Below, one piece after another: positions 1 to 7,984 of a stretch of 64,000 nucleotides of DNA; positions within the stretch are counted from its first letter, which is position 1; each line of letters starts with the position of its first letter. The stretch spans positions 434,001 to 498,000 of the forward strand of contig NZ_JALKII010000002.1 in NCBI RefSeq assembly GCF_023051175.1, in the 5' to 3' direction. The notes under the pieces are model-generated. The model was not told where the DNA came from. It did not search any database and saw only the letters and a program-made list of their open reading frames with translations. The position numbers and the translations under genes were made by a program. The DNA is from Alcanivorax quisquiliarum (GTDB lineage Bacteria; Pseudomonadota; Gammaproteobacteria; Pseudomonadales; Alcanivoracaceae).

Positions 1-318
1 ATGCTGCCGCTGCTTGCGGCGCTGGCCGGGCCAGTGCTGGCGGCTGGCGATACCGGTGAAACAGCCGAGCAGGCGCGGGAGCGCGAAGCACGCGAAGAGC
101 GCGTGCACGCCGCGCTGGTGGCGGCGGATGAGCGTATCCGTTCACCGGAAGCGCGGGAGGAAATCGCTGAGCGTGGCTTTGCTATCCGGCTGCAAGTAGC
201 ACAGCGCAATCTGGGCTCGCATATCGAAGACCCGGATGCGGGCTACGATCAACGCTCCCGCCGAGGCATTCATCAGCAGGAAGTGGAAAAAGGCCAGGGG
301 CCGGCGGGCAATGTCTGA
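1..318 (+). CDS. Hypothetical exported protein, possibly 5'-truncated
   Basis: Open frame of 105 residues beginning at the first base of the window. The N-terminus (MLPLLAALAGPVLAAG) looks like the hydrophobic core and cleavage region of a signal peptide, but it has no basic residues before the core. The true start may therefore lie upstream, outside the window. The rest is hydrophilic, rich in Glu, Arg and Ala, and probably helical; no family is recognised. It lies 39 bp upstream of a beta-barrel gene on the same strand. Whether it is a real gene is uncertain. Confidence 0.45.
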   Translation: MLPLLAALAGPVLAAGDTGETAEQAREREAREERVHAALVAADERIRSPEAREEIAERGFAIRLQVAQRNLGSHIEDPDAGYDQRSRRGIHQQEVEKGQGPAGNV

Positions 319-357
319 TCGGCACTGATTTTTTTAATTGAAAGGACGGACCTGACA

Positions 358-864
358 ATGAAAACGTGGATGATACTGGCTGGTGCCGCAGGTGCACTGG
401 CGCTGACGCCGGGCGTGCAAGCACAGGAAGCGCGGCCCTATTTTGGTGTGCAATACAATTATGTTGAGCTGGACGCCGGTGGCGAGGCCAAGCTGGATGC
501 GTTAACCGGCCGGCTTGGCCTGGGGTTCAATCCGTATTTGTCGGGCGAGCTGCGCCTGGGGCTTGGTTTTGGCAGTGATCGGGTGCGCGGCACCAAGGTG
601 GAGCTGGATCATTATTACGGTGCTTATGTGCGGCTGGCGATGCCCACCAACACACAGCTGACACCTTATCTGCTGGGCGGTTATACCCGCGTGAAAACTG
701 ATCCGCAGCTGCGTTCCAGCTCGCGTGATGATTTCGGCTACGGTGTGGGTGTGGATCTGAGCCTGGATCACGCGCTTGCCCTGAATCTGGAATATGCGCG
801 CTTGCTGGATGCCAGCCGGGTCGATATGGATGCCTTGTCGCTGGGCTTTACCTACTCGTTCTGA
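358..864 (+). CDS. Small outer-membrane beta-barrel protein
   Basis: A 168-residue protein with a clear signal peptide (about residues 1-22, cleaved after VQA). Alternating hydrophobic and polar strands follow, and the protein ends in an aromatic C-terminal strand (FTYSF), the usual signal for outer-membrane assembly. Size and pattern fit an 8-stranded OmpA/OmpW-like barrel, probably structural or a small porin; the substrate cannot be told. A purine-rich AAAGGA lies upstream of the ATG with long spacing. A decayed copy of its 3' end lies immediately downstream (906-1044). Confidence 0.8.
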   Translation: MKTWMILAGAAGALALTPGVQAQEARPYFGVQYNYVELDAGGEAKLDALTGRLGLGFNPYLSGELRLGLGFGSDRVRGTKVELDHYYGAYVRLAMPTNTQLTPYLLGGYTRVKTDPQLRSSSRDDFGYGVGVDLSLDHALALNLEYARLLDASRVDMDALSLGFTYSF

Positions 865-905
865 CAAGTAACGCAATAGTAGCTTGCCGGGCAAAGCAGA
901 CCGAC

Positions 906-1044
906 TTTCCAGCTCGCAAGACGGCAGCGGTACGGCGTGGGCGTGGCCCTGAGCCCGGATCAAGCGCTTGCCCGGAATCTGGAATGTGCACCTTCGCTCG
1001 GTGCCCTTCGGGTTGATATGGATATCCTGTCACTGCGTTTCTGA
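906..1044 (+). pseudogene. Decayed tandem copy of the 3' end of the upstream beta-barrel gene
   Basis: This stretch aligns with the last part of the preceding gene (about 714-864). Both contain TTCCAGCTCGC, then a Tyr-Gly-Val-Gly-Val codon run, an Ala-Leu-Ala-x-Asn-Leu-Glu run and a Val-Asp-Met-Asp run, and both end in TTCTGA followed by a similar sequence. From 931 the relic reads in frame for 37 codons to its own stop but lacks four codons of the last strand. The divergence looks like an old partial tandem duplication without a start or signal peptide. I see no gene in the rest of 865-1190. Confidence 0.75.
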
Positions 1045-1190
1045 CGAGTAACAGATTGCCGGTGAGAGGGCTGGAAAGTCCGAATAAGCAGGTTGATCCG
1101 GCAGAGAGCCAGGGCAACTGGCAGAGCCGGCAGCAGGCCAGATTGGTCGAGAAACGGCGCAACGGCTGCCGGGCCGCTGCGCCCGTTTGT

Positions 1191-2489
1191 TTAATCCCAG
1201 CTGATCGGTGCTTCCGATGAGCCGGGTGTCATGGGGCGGCCGGGGCGGTTGCTCTGGCCGCTGTCGGCGGGCATATCGCGCAGCACCGTTTGTGCATTCA
1301 GGCTGTTGCGATCTCCCTCCACCAGCTCCGCAACGGCGTAGCCATGCTGCACACTGGCGATGCGCAACGTCGCCAGCGCCGGTGTCTCCAGCCGGATCGG
1401 CAGGCCGGTGTCCGGGTCTTGCATCTCGCCCTGGAGCTGATGGGCGCTCAGCTGCTGGCCCACGGCAAGGCGGCCGCTGCCCTGCGTCACATAAACCTGC
1501 TCGCCTGCCACGCTCAGTACGCGCACCGGATACAGCGCATCGAGCACTTCGCCGGTCAGTGCGCGAGCGACATCCGGGTACAGGAATTCGCCGATCCGCT
1601 CGGGCTCGCGATCCGGGTCGATATCCGCGTCGCGCAATTTGCTGCGCAGCGCGCCGGGGCTTTCCTGGTAAGTGAAGGTGCCGGCACGCAGCACGCCGCC
1701 GGTGGCGGTTTCCAGCAGCCGATATTGCACGCGCACCACTGGCTCCAGCGTGTTGAACTGCGCGCCGTAGTAGCTGCGGCCGGGGCGGCCAAGCTGGAAG
1801 GATTCGATATCACCAACCAGCACCAGATCGGCGCCTTGCTGGCGGCCCACGCGCACTTGCTCCTGCGGTTGCAGGCTGCTGGCGCTGATGGCGCGCTCGC
1901 CGGCGACGTCGGCGCTGAAATCACGATCCAGCACGCGCAGCCGGCCGCTGTCGGTGAAGCTGTTGACCAGTGCGTTGCGTAACTGGGCTCGCACTTCCGC
2001 AGGGGGGATCGGGCGGCCGAGATCATAGCTGCTGCCGCTGGTGCGGAGCGTGCCGATGGCCACGGAGGGCAGCGCGCTGCGATCCGGGCCGATCTGCTTC
2101 GGCGTCAGCAGGCGGGCTTCTACACGTGCTTGCCACAGGGCATCGTTGACCTGAGTGGTTTCCAGAACGCGATATCCGGCAACCGGCGCAAGCGTTGGCA
2201 GGCGTGCTTCCGGTTCACTGTGCCAGGCGCCTGTGGCGAGCCGGCCCTGGATAACCCAGTCGTAAGTTTCACGGCGGAAATCGGGGTTGAGCGTCACTGT
2301 CACCCCCAGCCCTTGGCGTGCCGCTTCCACCAAGGCATTGGCGACGGCGGTTTGCGGGTCGTGGCCGAAGCCGGTGGCTTCGCGGGTGACGATGTTATCG
2401 GCGTTTTCTGCCAAGGCTGGCTGCAATACGCACAGCGAAAGCACGGTGGCGGCCAGGGACGAGATCAGGGAGCGGAACAGCATTTTCAT
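1191..2489 (-). CDS. CsgG/FlgT-like periplasmic envelope protein
   Basis: A 432-residue exported protein with a signal peptide ending near LQPALA. The N-terminal part (about 25-120) resembles the FlgT/LPP20-like fold (EATGFGHDPQTAVANALVEA). The middle (about 140-300) resembles CsgG, with a GADLVLVGDIESF-type strand and a request for multiple factors or isoforms typical of this fold. The C-terminus is Pro/Ser-rich. An in-frame start 38 codons upstream is possible, but the ATG at 2489 is preceded by GAGGA at good spacing. It is the last gene of a cluster with COG3014, YcfL and LpoB, so an outer-membrane or peptidoglycan-linked assembly role is inferred, not shown. Confidence 0.7.
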   Translation of the reverse strand: MKMLFRSLISSLAATVLSLCVLQPALAENADNIVTREATGFGHDPQTAVANALVEAARQGLGVTVTLNPDFRRETYDWVIQGRLATGAWHSEPEARLPTLAPVAGYRVLETTQVNDALWQARVEARLLTPKQIGPDRSALPSVAIGTLRTSGSSYDLGRPIPPAEVRAQLRNALVNSFTDSGRLRVLDRDFSADVAGERAISASSLQPQEQVRVGRQQGADLVLVGDIESFQLGRPGRSYYGAQFNTLEPVVRVQYRLLETATGGVLRAGTFTYQESPGALRSKLRDADIDPDREPERIGEFLYPDVARALTGEVLDALYPVRVLSVAGEQVYVTQGSGRLAVGQQLSAHQLQGEMQDPDTGLPIRLETPALATLRIASVQHGYAVAELVEGDRNSLNAQTVLRDMPADSGQSNRPGRPMTPGSSEAPISWD

Positions 2490-2514
2490 AGTGCTATCCT
2501 CAGGCAACGCGGTG

Positions 2515-2539
2515 GCGCCCGGCAGCGGCTGCCGGGCGC
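2515..2539. repeat. Perfect inverted repeat between lpoB and the CsgG-like gene
   Basis: Ten-base arms (GCGCCCGGCA and its complement) flank a 5-base loop in the 56-bp gap after lpoB. There is no T-run on either side, so this is better read as an RNA processing or stability hairpin that could set the lpoB to downstream expression ratio. Confidence 0.5.
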
Positions 2540-2545
2540 ACGCGA

Positions 2546-3133
2546 TTACAGACCAAACAGGCTGCGCGAGCGGGTCTTGCGGATTTCTTTCTCGCTCGAC
2601 CACTCGATGATGCCGGTTTCCAGGTTCATCATGTTCAGCGTGAATTTGTAGTACACGTCTTTGGTGCGGTTATCGCGTTTGACGATGCTGGTCAGCGCGC
2701 CATAGAGCATGAACTCGGCACCGATCTGGCGGCCAAGCGTTACCGCAGTGGCGGGATCGACCATACCGCTCTGGGTCTGGAAATCCATCTGCTGGCGCAC
2801 GCGATCTACTACCGTCATATCGACGAAGCGAAACTTGCCGGACTGGATCAGCCGGGTGCGAATGCTGTCAGTGACCGATTCGGTATCGATGTGCTCGACG
2901 GTGCGGTTCTGCACGCGATCGACAAACACCACCGGGCGGCGCTGCATGGTCATTTGCACCACCGGCGGGAAGGTGAGCAGATCATCGACCATCTGCGAGG
3001 CGATCATTTGCAAATCGGTGGAGCCGAAATCTACTGTCACGGTTTCAGTGGCGGTGGCATCGCCATATTGCACACGGGTGCAGCCGCTGATCAGCAGGGC
3101 AGTGGCCAGCACGGCCATCATGATTACGCGCAT
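2546..3133 (-). CDS. lpoB: LpoB-family penicillin-binding protein activator lipoprotein
   Basis: A 195-residue lipoprotein with lipobox LISGC near residue 17. The C-terminal domain carries the LpoB/COG3417 pattern: VVFVDRVQNRT, then the IDTESVTDSIRTRLI helix, a GKFRFVD strand, and GAEFMLYGALTSI. In E. coli, LpoB is anchored in the outer membrane and activates the peptidoglycan synthase PBP1b. The ATG at 3133 is chosen over an earlier in-frame start because AAGGAG sits just upstream and the signal peptide begins there. It is preceded by ycfL, as in enterobacteria. The linker before the domain is short, unlike the long Pro-rich linker of the E. coli protein. Confidence 0.85.
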   Translation of the reverse strand: MRVIMMAVLATALLISGCTRVQYGDATATETVTVDFGSTDLQMIASQMVDDLLTFPPVVQMTMQRRPVVFVDRVQNRTVEHIDTESVTDSIRTRLIQSGKFRFVDMTVVDRVRQQMDFQTQSGMVDPATAVTLGRQIGAEFMLYGALTSIVKRDNRTKDVYYKFTLNMMNLETGIIEWSSEKEIRKTRSRSLFGL

Positions 3134-3170
3134 CAACAATCTCCTTGGATTGAACAAGCTCAAAACGGAC

Positions 3171-3207
3171 AAAAAGGGCCACCACCTGATGTCAAAGCGG
3201 CTGGCCC
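3171..3207 (-). terminator. Possible attenuator between ycfL and lpoB
   Basis: Read on the minus strand, GGGCCA pairs with TGGCCC across a long loop and is followed directly by TTTTT. The stem is only six pairs, so partial termination inside the cluster is possible but not strong. Confidence 0.3.
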
Positions 3208-3214
3208 GGCATGT

Positions 3215-3601
3215 TTATTCCTGGCGCAGCCATACTTCAAAGCGGGTTGCGGCAGCGCTGGGCGCTACGCCCTGCAGGCGGAATTCGCCTTTGCCGGGCA
3301 CACGCTGCGGGCGCCACGGCTCGCCATCGGGCGCGATTTCAAAACCGTTGCGGTCGTACCACCGGAATTTGTATTGGTAGTTCACGCTGAAAGCGGATTT
3401 GTTGCGCAGCTGCACCTGCGTGCGGATCACGTCGCCGCTGCTGGCGCGGTTCACTTCCAGCAGCTCGAAGGCGCCGGTCAGGGAGGCGGTGTCGTAGCGC
3501 AGCACGGCCAGATCCTCCTCTGGCAGCTGCGCTGGTTTGGTGGCACAGCCAAGCAGCATAAAGGTCAACAAAAAGCTCCATAACAAGGTATGGCGTTTCA
3601 T
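3215..3601 (-). CDS. ycfL: YcfL family (DUF1425) lipoprotein
   Basis: A 128-residue lipoprotein with lipobox LLGC near residue 19. The DUF1425 pattern is visible: a VNRASSGDVIRTQVQLRNKS strand pair, a Tyr-x-Phe-x-Trp-Tyr-Asp motif (YKFRWYDRNGFEI) and a C-terminal FEVWLRQE strand. The fold is a small beta sandwich in the outer-membrane periphery; no biochemical role is established. Its start overlaps the stop of the upstream COG3014 gene by one base (TGATG), so the two are translationally coupled. It lies directly upstream of lpoB, the same order as in E. coli. Confidence 0.85.
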   Translation of the reverse strand: MKRHTLLWSFLLTFMLLGCATKPAQLPEEDLAVLRYDTASLTGAFELLEVNRASSGDVIRTQVQLRNKSAFSVNYQYKFRWYDRNGFEIAPDGEPWRPQRVPGKGEFRLQGVAPSAAATRFEVWLRQE

Positions 3602-4962
3602 CAGGGTTCCTCCAGAACGGGCATGATGGTGATGTGCAACTGGCCCGTGTCGATCACCCGTACCAGGGTCGTGCCGCCTGCGACGACGGGGATTTCCACG
3701 TTAGCACTGCCCCCCGGGCCAGACAACGCGAGGCGATGCGTGCCGGGGGCGAGGGTCAGGCGTGCGATCTGTGCGTTCGCCGGCAAGGTCAGCCAGCTGC
3801 GCAGGTCGGCACGTTCAGACACCAGGTTGTAGATTTGTGTGGTCAGTGCGCCGAGCAGCCCAAGCTCATCGTTGGCAGCTTTCTGGGCGCTGTATTTGGC
3901 GGCGGCGCGTAGCGTCTGCCGCACCAGCATGGCGGGCACCTGCTCGCGTAGCGCTCGTGCGGCCATGCCATCAAAGCGGGCGATCACTTCGGTACGTGCC
4001 TGAGTGCCGCTTTCGGTGGTGATCTGCAACGGCCGGGGCACCAGCGTGTCGCCGCTGTAAGTGGGAAAAGACACCGCAAAATAGCCGTGGATGGTGGGAA
4101 TCGGCAGGCTGATTTCTTCGCGGGGCGGGATATAGCCTTGCTCGTAGGCAACTACCACTTGCCCCTGCGCCCGCTGGCGCCGGCCTCGCTGGCGAGCATC
4201 CAGACGCTGGATGTCGGTTCTCAGTTGTACCAGCTGTGGCGCGCTTTCGTAGGCTTTCTTGTAATCGACCAAGGCGTCGTTGTACTGGCCGGTGCCTTCC
4301 CGGAAGACACCGGCCAGGTAATAGAAGTAGGGGTTCTGAATGCTGCTGCGAACCAGTGCGGCGGCGCTGTTGAGCCCGGCAAACTGGCCTTCGAAATCGC
4401 CAATGCCCGGTGCGCCGCTACTGGCGGCCTCGTCCTCTGCGCGGCCTATTTCCTGCTCATGACGTTGCTCAATGACACGCTGTTCCAGCGTCAGTCGCCG
4501 AAACTCGACATTCGCCCCTTCGATATCCTGCTGCTGCCAGTAATTGAGCGCCTGTAATCCATGCACGGCGATGCGCTCGTAATCCTGACCGCGATACGGT
4601 AGCGCGTTGTCATTCACCATCAGCGCGCCGAGTCCGCTGCCGGCGCTGCTGGCACGAATGCGGGCCTGTTCGTCCTGTTCGTCGTAAAGGCCGATCACTT
4701 CGGCAAACAGTCGCTGACTTTCAGCAGGCTGATCGGCCAGTTGCGCCACCCGGGCGCTTTCTTGCAGATATAGCAGCCGATCCTTGCCGCGAGCGCCTTT
4801 TTCCAGCCGCGCCAGCGCGGCATCGCCCTGACCGCTGGCAGCAAGCTGCTTCCAGTGATTGGCCTGGTTGGGATAGGGATTGAATAATGAACTGGTGGCA
4901 CAGCCGCCCAGCAGCAGTGCACCAACAAGCAGGAGCAGTCGGGTCAGATTATTATTTTGCAT
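3601..4962 (-). CDS. COG3014-type TPR-like lipoprotein
   Basis: A 453-residue lipoprotein starting MQNNNLTRLLLLVGALLLGGC (lipobox LGGC, Cys 21). Residues about 30-240 form helical repeats like a tetratricopeptide solenoid, including YLAGVFREGTGQYNDALVDYKKAYE. The C-terminal region is beta-rich (PTIHGYFAVSFPTY, then LPGTHRL-like strands). It matches the uncharacterised COG3014 group that sits beside YcfL and LpoB in many gammaproteobacteria. The longer reading frame from 5139 was rejected because it would bury the signal peptide 59 residues in. It is the first gene of the cluster, 91 bp after serA. The role is unknown; an envelope scaffold is inferred. Confidence 0.75.
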   Translation of the reverse strand: MQNNNLTRLLLLVGALLLGGCATSSLFNPYPNQANHWKQLAASGQGDAALARLEKGARGKDRLLYLQESARVAQLADQPAESQRLFAEVIGLYDEQDEQARIRASSAGSGLGALMVNDNALPYRGQDYERIAVHGLQALNYWQQQDIEGANVEFRRLTLEQRVIEQRHEQEIGRAEDEAASSGAPGIGDFEGQFAGLNSAAALVRSSIQNPYFYYLAGVFREGTGQYNDALVDYKKAYESAPQLVQLRTDIQRLDARQRGRRQRAQGQVVVAYEQGYIPPREEISLPIPTIHGYFAVSFPTYSGDTLVPRPLQITTESGTQARTEVIARFDGMAARALREQVPAMLVRQTLRAAAKYSAQKAANDELGLLGALTTQIYNLVSERADLRSWLTLPANAQIARLTLAPGTHRLALSGPGGSANVEIPVVAGGTTLVRVIDTGQLHITIMPVLEEP

Positions 4963-5053
4963 GATGAGGCAGTCAGCCGATCCAGCGCTCAAGGTAGCGC
5001 CGAACTGGCTGACTGTCGAGGCATCCCTGCTTCGACACATGATCCGCACTCGC

Positions 5054-6283
5054 TCAGAAAAGGACGCGAGTGCGGATGGTGCCAGGGATGTTGCGCAGTT
5101 TTTCCAGCGCCAGCTGGCTGGATTTCGCTTCCAGATCAATCACGACATAGCCGATGGTGGCATTGGTTTGCAGGTACTGCGCGGCAATATTGATGCCGTT
5201 TTCGGAGAATACCTGGTTGATCTGGCTGAGCACGCCGGGCACATTCTGGTGAATATGTAGCAGGCGGTGCATGTCCGGGTGGGACGGCAGCGAAACTTCG
5301 GGGAAATTCACGGCAGAGAGAGTAGAGCCGTTGTCCGAATAGCGCACCAGCTTCTCGGCGACTTCGCCGCCGATGTTTTCCTGGGCTTCCTGGGTGGAGC
5401 CGCCCACATGGGGAGTCAGGATCACGTTGTCGAACTCGCGCAGCGGCGAGACGAATTCGTCGTCGTTGGATTTCGGCTCTTCCGGGAACACATCGATGGC
5501 TGCGCCCAGCAGGTGGCCATCACGCAGCGCGGCGCTCAGCGCGTCGATATCCACCACTTTGCCGCGTGCAGCGTTGATCAGGTAACTTTTCGGTTTCATG
5601 GCGCGAATCTGCGCTTCGCCGATCATCCAGCGGGTGCTGGGGGTGTCGGGGACGTGCAGGCTGACCACGTCGCTCATGGCCAGCAGCTCATCCAGGCTGT
5701 GCACCTGGGTGGCGTTGCCCAATGGCAGCTTGGTGACCACATCATAGAAGTACACGCGCATGCCCATGGCTTCGGCGAGCACGCTGGCCTGAGCGCCGAT
5801 GTTACCGTAGCCGACAATGCCCAGCTTCTTGCCGCGCACTTCAAAGCTGTCCTTGGCGGATTTGAGCCAGCCGCCCCGATGGCAGGCGGCGTTACGGGCC
5901 GGCACACCCCGCATCAGCATGATGGCTTCGGCTACCACCAGCTCGGCCACCGAGCGGGTGTTGGAATAAGGCGCATTGAATACCGGGATACCCCGCTTGA
6001 GTGCGGCTTCCAGATCGACCTGGTTGGTGCCGATACAGAAGCAGCCGATGGCCATCAGTTTCTCAGCCGAGGCAATAATTTCTTCGGTGAGCTGGGTGCG
6101 CGAGCGGATGCCGACAAAGTGCGCATCGCGGATTTTCTCCTGCAACTCGCTGCCCGTGAGGGCGCCGGGCAACAGTTCCACATTGGTGTAGCCGTGCTGC
6201 TTGAACGTCGCCACGGCGGATGCGTGGATGCCTTCCAGCAGCAAAATACGGATCTTGTCCTTCTCAAGAGAAGTTCTGGCCAT
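5054..6283 (-). CDS. serA: D-3-phosphoglycerate dehydrogenase
   Basis: A 409-residue enzyme for the first committed step of serine synthesis, oxidising 3-phosphoglycerate with NAD. The Rossmann nucleotide motif GYGNIGAQASVLAEAMGM is at about 157-174, the catalytic Arg is in NAARGKVVDIDAL, and the catalytic His is in ILTPHVGGSTQEAQ. A C-terminal ACT domain (about 338-409, HIHQNVPGVLSQINQVFSENG) is the serine-feedback site. The length equals the E. coli type. It is divergent from a D-2-hydroxyglutarate dehydrogenase-like gene across 244 bp. SerA enzymes of this type also reduce 2-oxoglutarate to D-2-hydroxyglutarate, which makes that pairing meaningful. Confidence 0.97.
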   Translation of the reverse strand: MARTSLEKDKIRILLLEGIHASAVATFKQHGYTNVELLPGALTGSELQEKIRDAHFVGIRSRTQLTEEIIASAEKLMAIGCFCIGTNQVDLEAALKRGIPVFNAPYSNTRSVAELVVAEAIMLMRGVPARNAACHRGGWLKSAKDSFEVRGKKLGIVGYGNIGAQASVLAEAMGMRVYFYDVVTKLPLGNATQVHSLDELLAMSDVVSLHVPDTPSTRWMIGEAQIRAMKPKSYLINAARGKVVDIDALSAALRDGHLLGAAIDVFPEEPKSNDDEFVSPLREFDNVILTPHVGGSTQEAQENIGGEVAEKLVRYSDNGSTLSAVNFPEVSLPSHPDMHRLLHIHQNVPGVLSQINQVFSENGINIAAQYLQTNATIGYVVIDLEAKSSQLALEKLRNIPGTIRTRVLF

Positions 6284-6527
6284 GACGCAGTCCCGGTAAC
6301 CTGTAAAGAAAGAGGGGCGCGTATGGTAACATGGCGCGCCCCCGGTTCGGCCAGCCCTGGTGGGGAAAAGCGCCTGTGATGGCGGGCGCGCCGACCAATC
6401 GTGAAAAACCGGCCGTGCAAGCCGCTATTGTGAGGCGCCATGCCGGTGCAGCAGGCAGCCGTGCTGGCATAACGCACCCTTTATACATCGCGCCCGACCG
6501 CGCAAACCCCGGAGAACGAGAGCAGCC
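6284..6527. promoter_or_regulatory. Divergent serA / D2HGDH promoter region
   Basis: This 244-bp gap drives two divergent genes. An inverted repeat at 6314-6342 (arms GGGGCGCG/CGCGCCCC around TATGGTAACATGG) sits in the serA leader and could be an operator. A TATACA box at 6482-6487 fits a -10 for the rightward gene, whose start has only a weak Shine-Dalgarno sequence. I see no clear -35 elements. Confidence 0.4.
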
Positions 6528-7916
6528 ATGACCCAGACCGCCGTTGCCGACCTGTTTCGCCCCCTGCTCGGGGAGCAACGTTGCCTGACCGACGCCGACA
6601 GTTGCCAACGCTTCGGGGTGGACTGGACGCGCGCCTGGGCGCCGGCGCCGAGTGTCGTGTTGCTGCCGGAAACCATCGATGAGGTGCAGGAAATTGTGCG
6701 CCTGGCCAACGAGCACGATATCGCGCTGGTGCCATCCGGCGGCCGCACCGGGCTTTCCGCTGGCGCGGTGGCGGCCCGTGGCGAGGCCGTGGTGGCGTTC
6801 GATCGCATGAACAAGGTGCTCGCCTTCGACCCTTATGACCGCGCCGTCACCGTGCAGCCGGGGGTGATAACCCAGCAGTTGCAGGAGTATGCGGAGCAGC
6901 AGGGGCTGTTTTATCCGGTGGATTTTGCCTCGGCCGGGTCCAGCCAGATGGGCGGCAATATCGGCACCAATGCCGGCGGCATCAAGGTGATTCGCTACGG
7001 CATGACGCGGGACTGGATCACCGGCTTGAAGGTGGTGACCGGCAAGGGCGATCTGCTCGATCTGAACAAGGGGCTGATCAAGAACGCTACCGGCTACGAT
7101 TTCCGCCATCTGTTTATCGGCTCGGAAGGTACGCTCGGGTTTATCGTCGAGGCGACCGTGAAGCTCACCCGGCAGCCGAAAGACCTCGCCGTGCTGGTGC
7201 TGGGCGTGCCGGGCTTCACTGAAGTCATGAAAGTGCTGCATGCGTTTCAGCAGCAGATTGATCTGACCGCCTTCGAGTTTTTCTCCGACAAGGCGATGGC
7301 CCATGTGCTCGCGCACGGGGTGCCGCGTCCGTTTGACACGCAAGCGCCGTTTTACTGCCTGCTGGAGTTCGAGCAGCTGTCCGACGCTGCCGGCGAGCAG
7401 GCGCTGGCGCTGTTCGAGCACTGTGTGGAGCAGGGCTGGGTGCTTGATGGCGTGATGAGCCAGTCGCTGGCGCAGCTGGAGCAGCTGTGGCAGCTGCGTG
7501 AGCGGATTTCCGAGAGCATTGCGCCGCATACGCCGTACAAGAACGATATTTCTGTCACCGTCAGCAAGGTGCCGGCGTTTGTGCAAGAGGTCGACGAGAT
7601 CGTGCAGCGCGAGTACCCGGATTTCGAGATCGTCTGGTTTGGCCATATCGGCGACGGCAACATGCACCTGAATATCCTCAAGCCGGCCGCGTTGTCGAAG
7701 GAAGAATTCTTCGAGCGCTGCAATAATGTGTCGACGTGGGTATTCGAGATCGTGGAAAAATATAACGGCTCGATTTCTGCCGAGCACGGCGTCGGCATGA
7801 CAAAGAAGCCCTACCTGCAGTATTCCCGTTCACCGGAAGAGATCGGCTACATGCGCGCCATGAAAGCGCTGTTTGACCCCAACGGCGTGATGAACCCCGG
7901 CAAGCTGCTGGATTGA
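6528..7916 (+). CDS. FAD-linked oxidase, probable D-2-hydroxyglutarate dehydrogenase
   Basis: A 462-residue protein of the GlcD/D-lactate dehydrogenase group. The N-terminal PCMH FAD-binding domain has PSGGRTGLSAGAV at about 65-77 and a GGNIGTNAGGIKVIRYG motif. The C-terminal FAD-oxidase domain has the metal-site motif GHIGDGNMHLNIL and a terminal EHGVGMTKK. In Pseudomonas the orthologue beside serA oxidises D-2-hydroxyglutarate back to 2-oxoglutarate, supporting SerA turnover. The divergent serA here strongly suggests the same role. D-lactate or glycolate oxidation is the alternative. It is followed by an FAH-family gene 68 bp downstream. Confidence 0.88.
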   Translation: MTQTAVADLFRPLLGEQRCLTDADSCQRFGVDWTRAWAPAPSVVLLPETIDEVQEIVRLANEHDIALVPSGGRTGLSAGAVAARGEAVVAFDRMNKVLAFDPYDRAVTVQPGVITQQLQEYAEQQGLFYPVDFASAGSSQMGGNIGTNAGGIKVIRYGMTRDWITGLKVVTGKGDLLDLNKGLIKNATGYDFRHLFIGSEGTLGFIVEATVKLTRQPKDLAVLVLGVPGFTEVMKVLHAFQQQIDLTAFEFFSDKAMAHVLAHGVPRPFDTQAPFYCLLEFEQLSDAAGEQALALFEHCVEQGWVLDGVMSQSLAQLEQLWQLRERISESIAPHTPYKNDISVTVSKVPAFVQEVDEIVQREYPDFEIVWFGHIGDGNMHLNILKPAALSKEEFFERCNNVSTWVFEIVEKYNGSISAEHGVGMTKKPYLQYSRSPEEIGYMRAMKALFDPNGVMNPGKLLD

Positions 7917-7984
7917 AGAAACGGCAAAGAACGAGCGGCTCGATAGCGGGCCGCTCCCCTGGCCAGGCAAGAGATACCCCTGAT

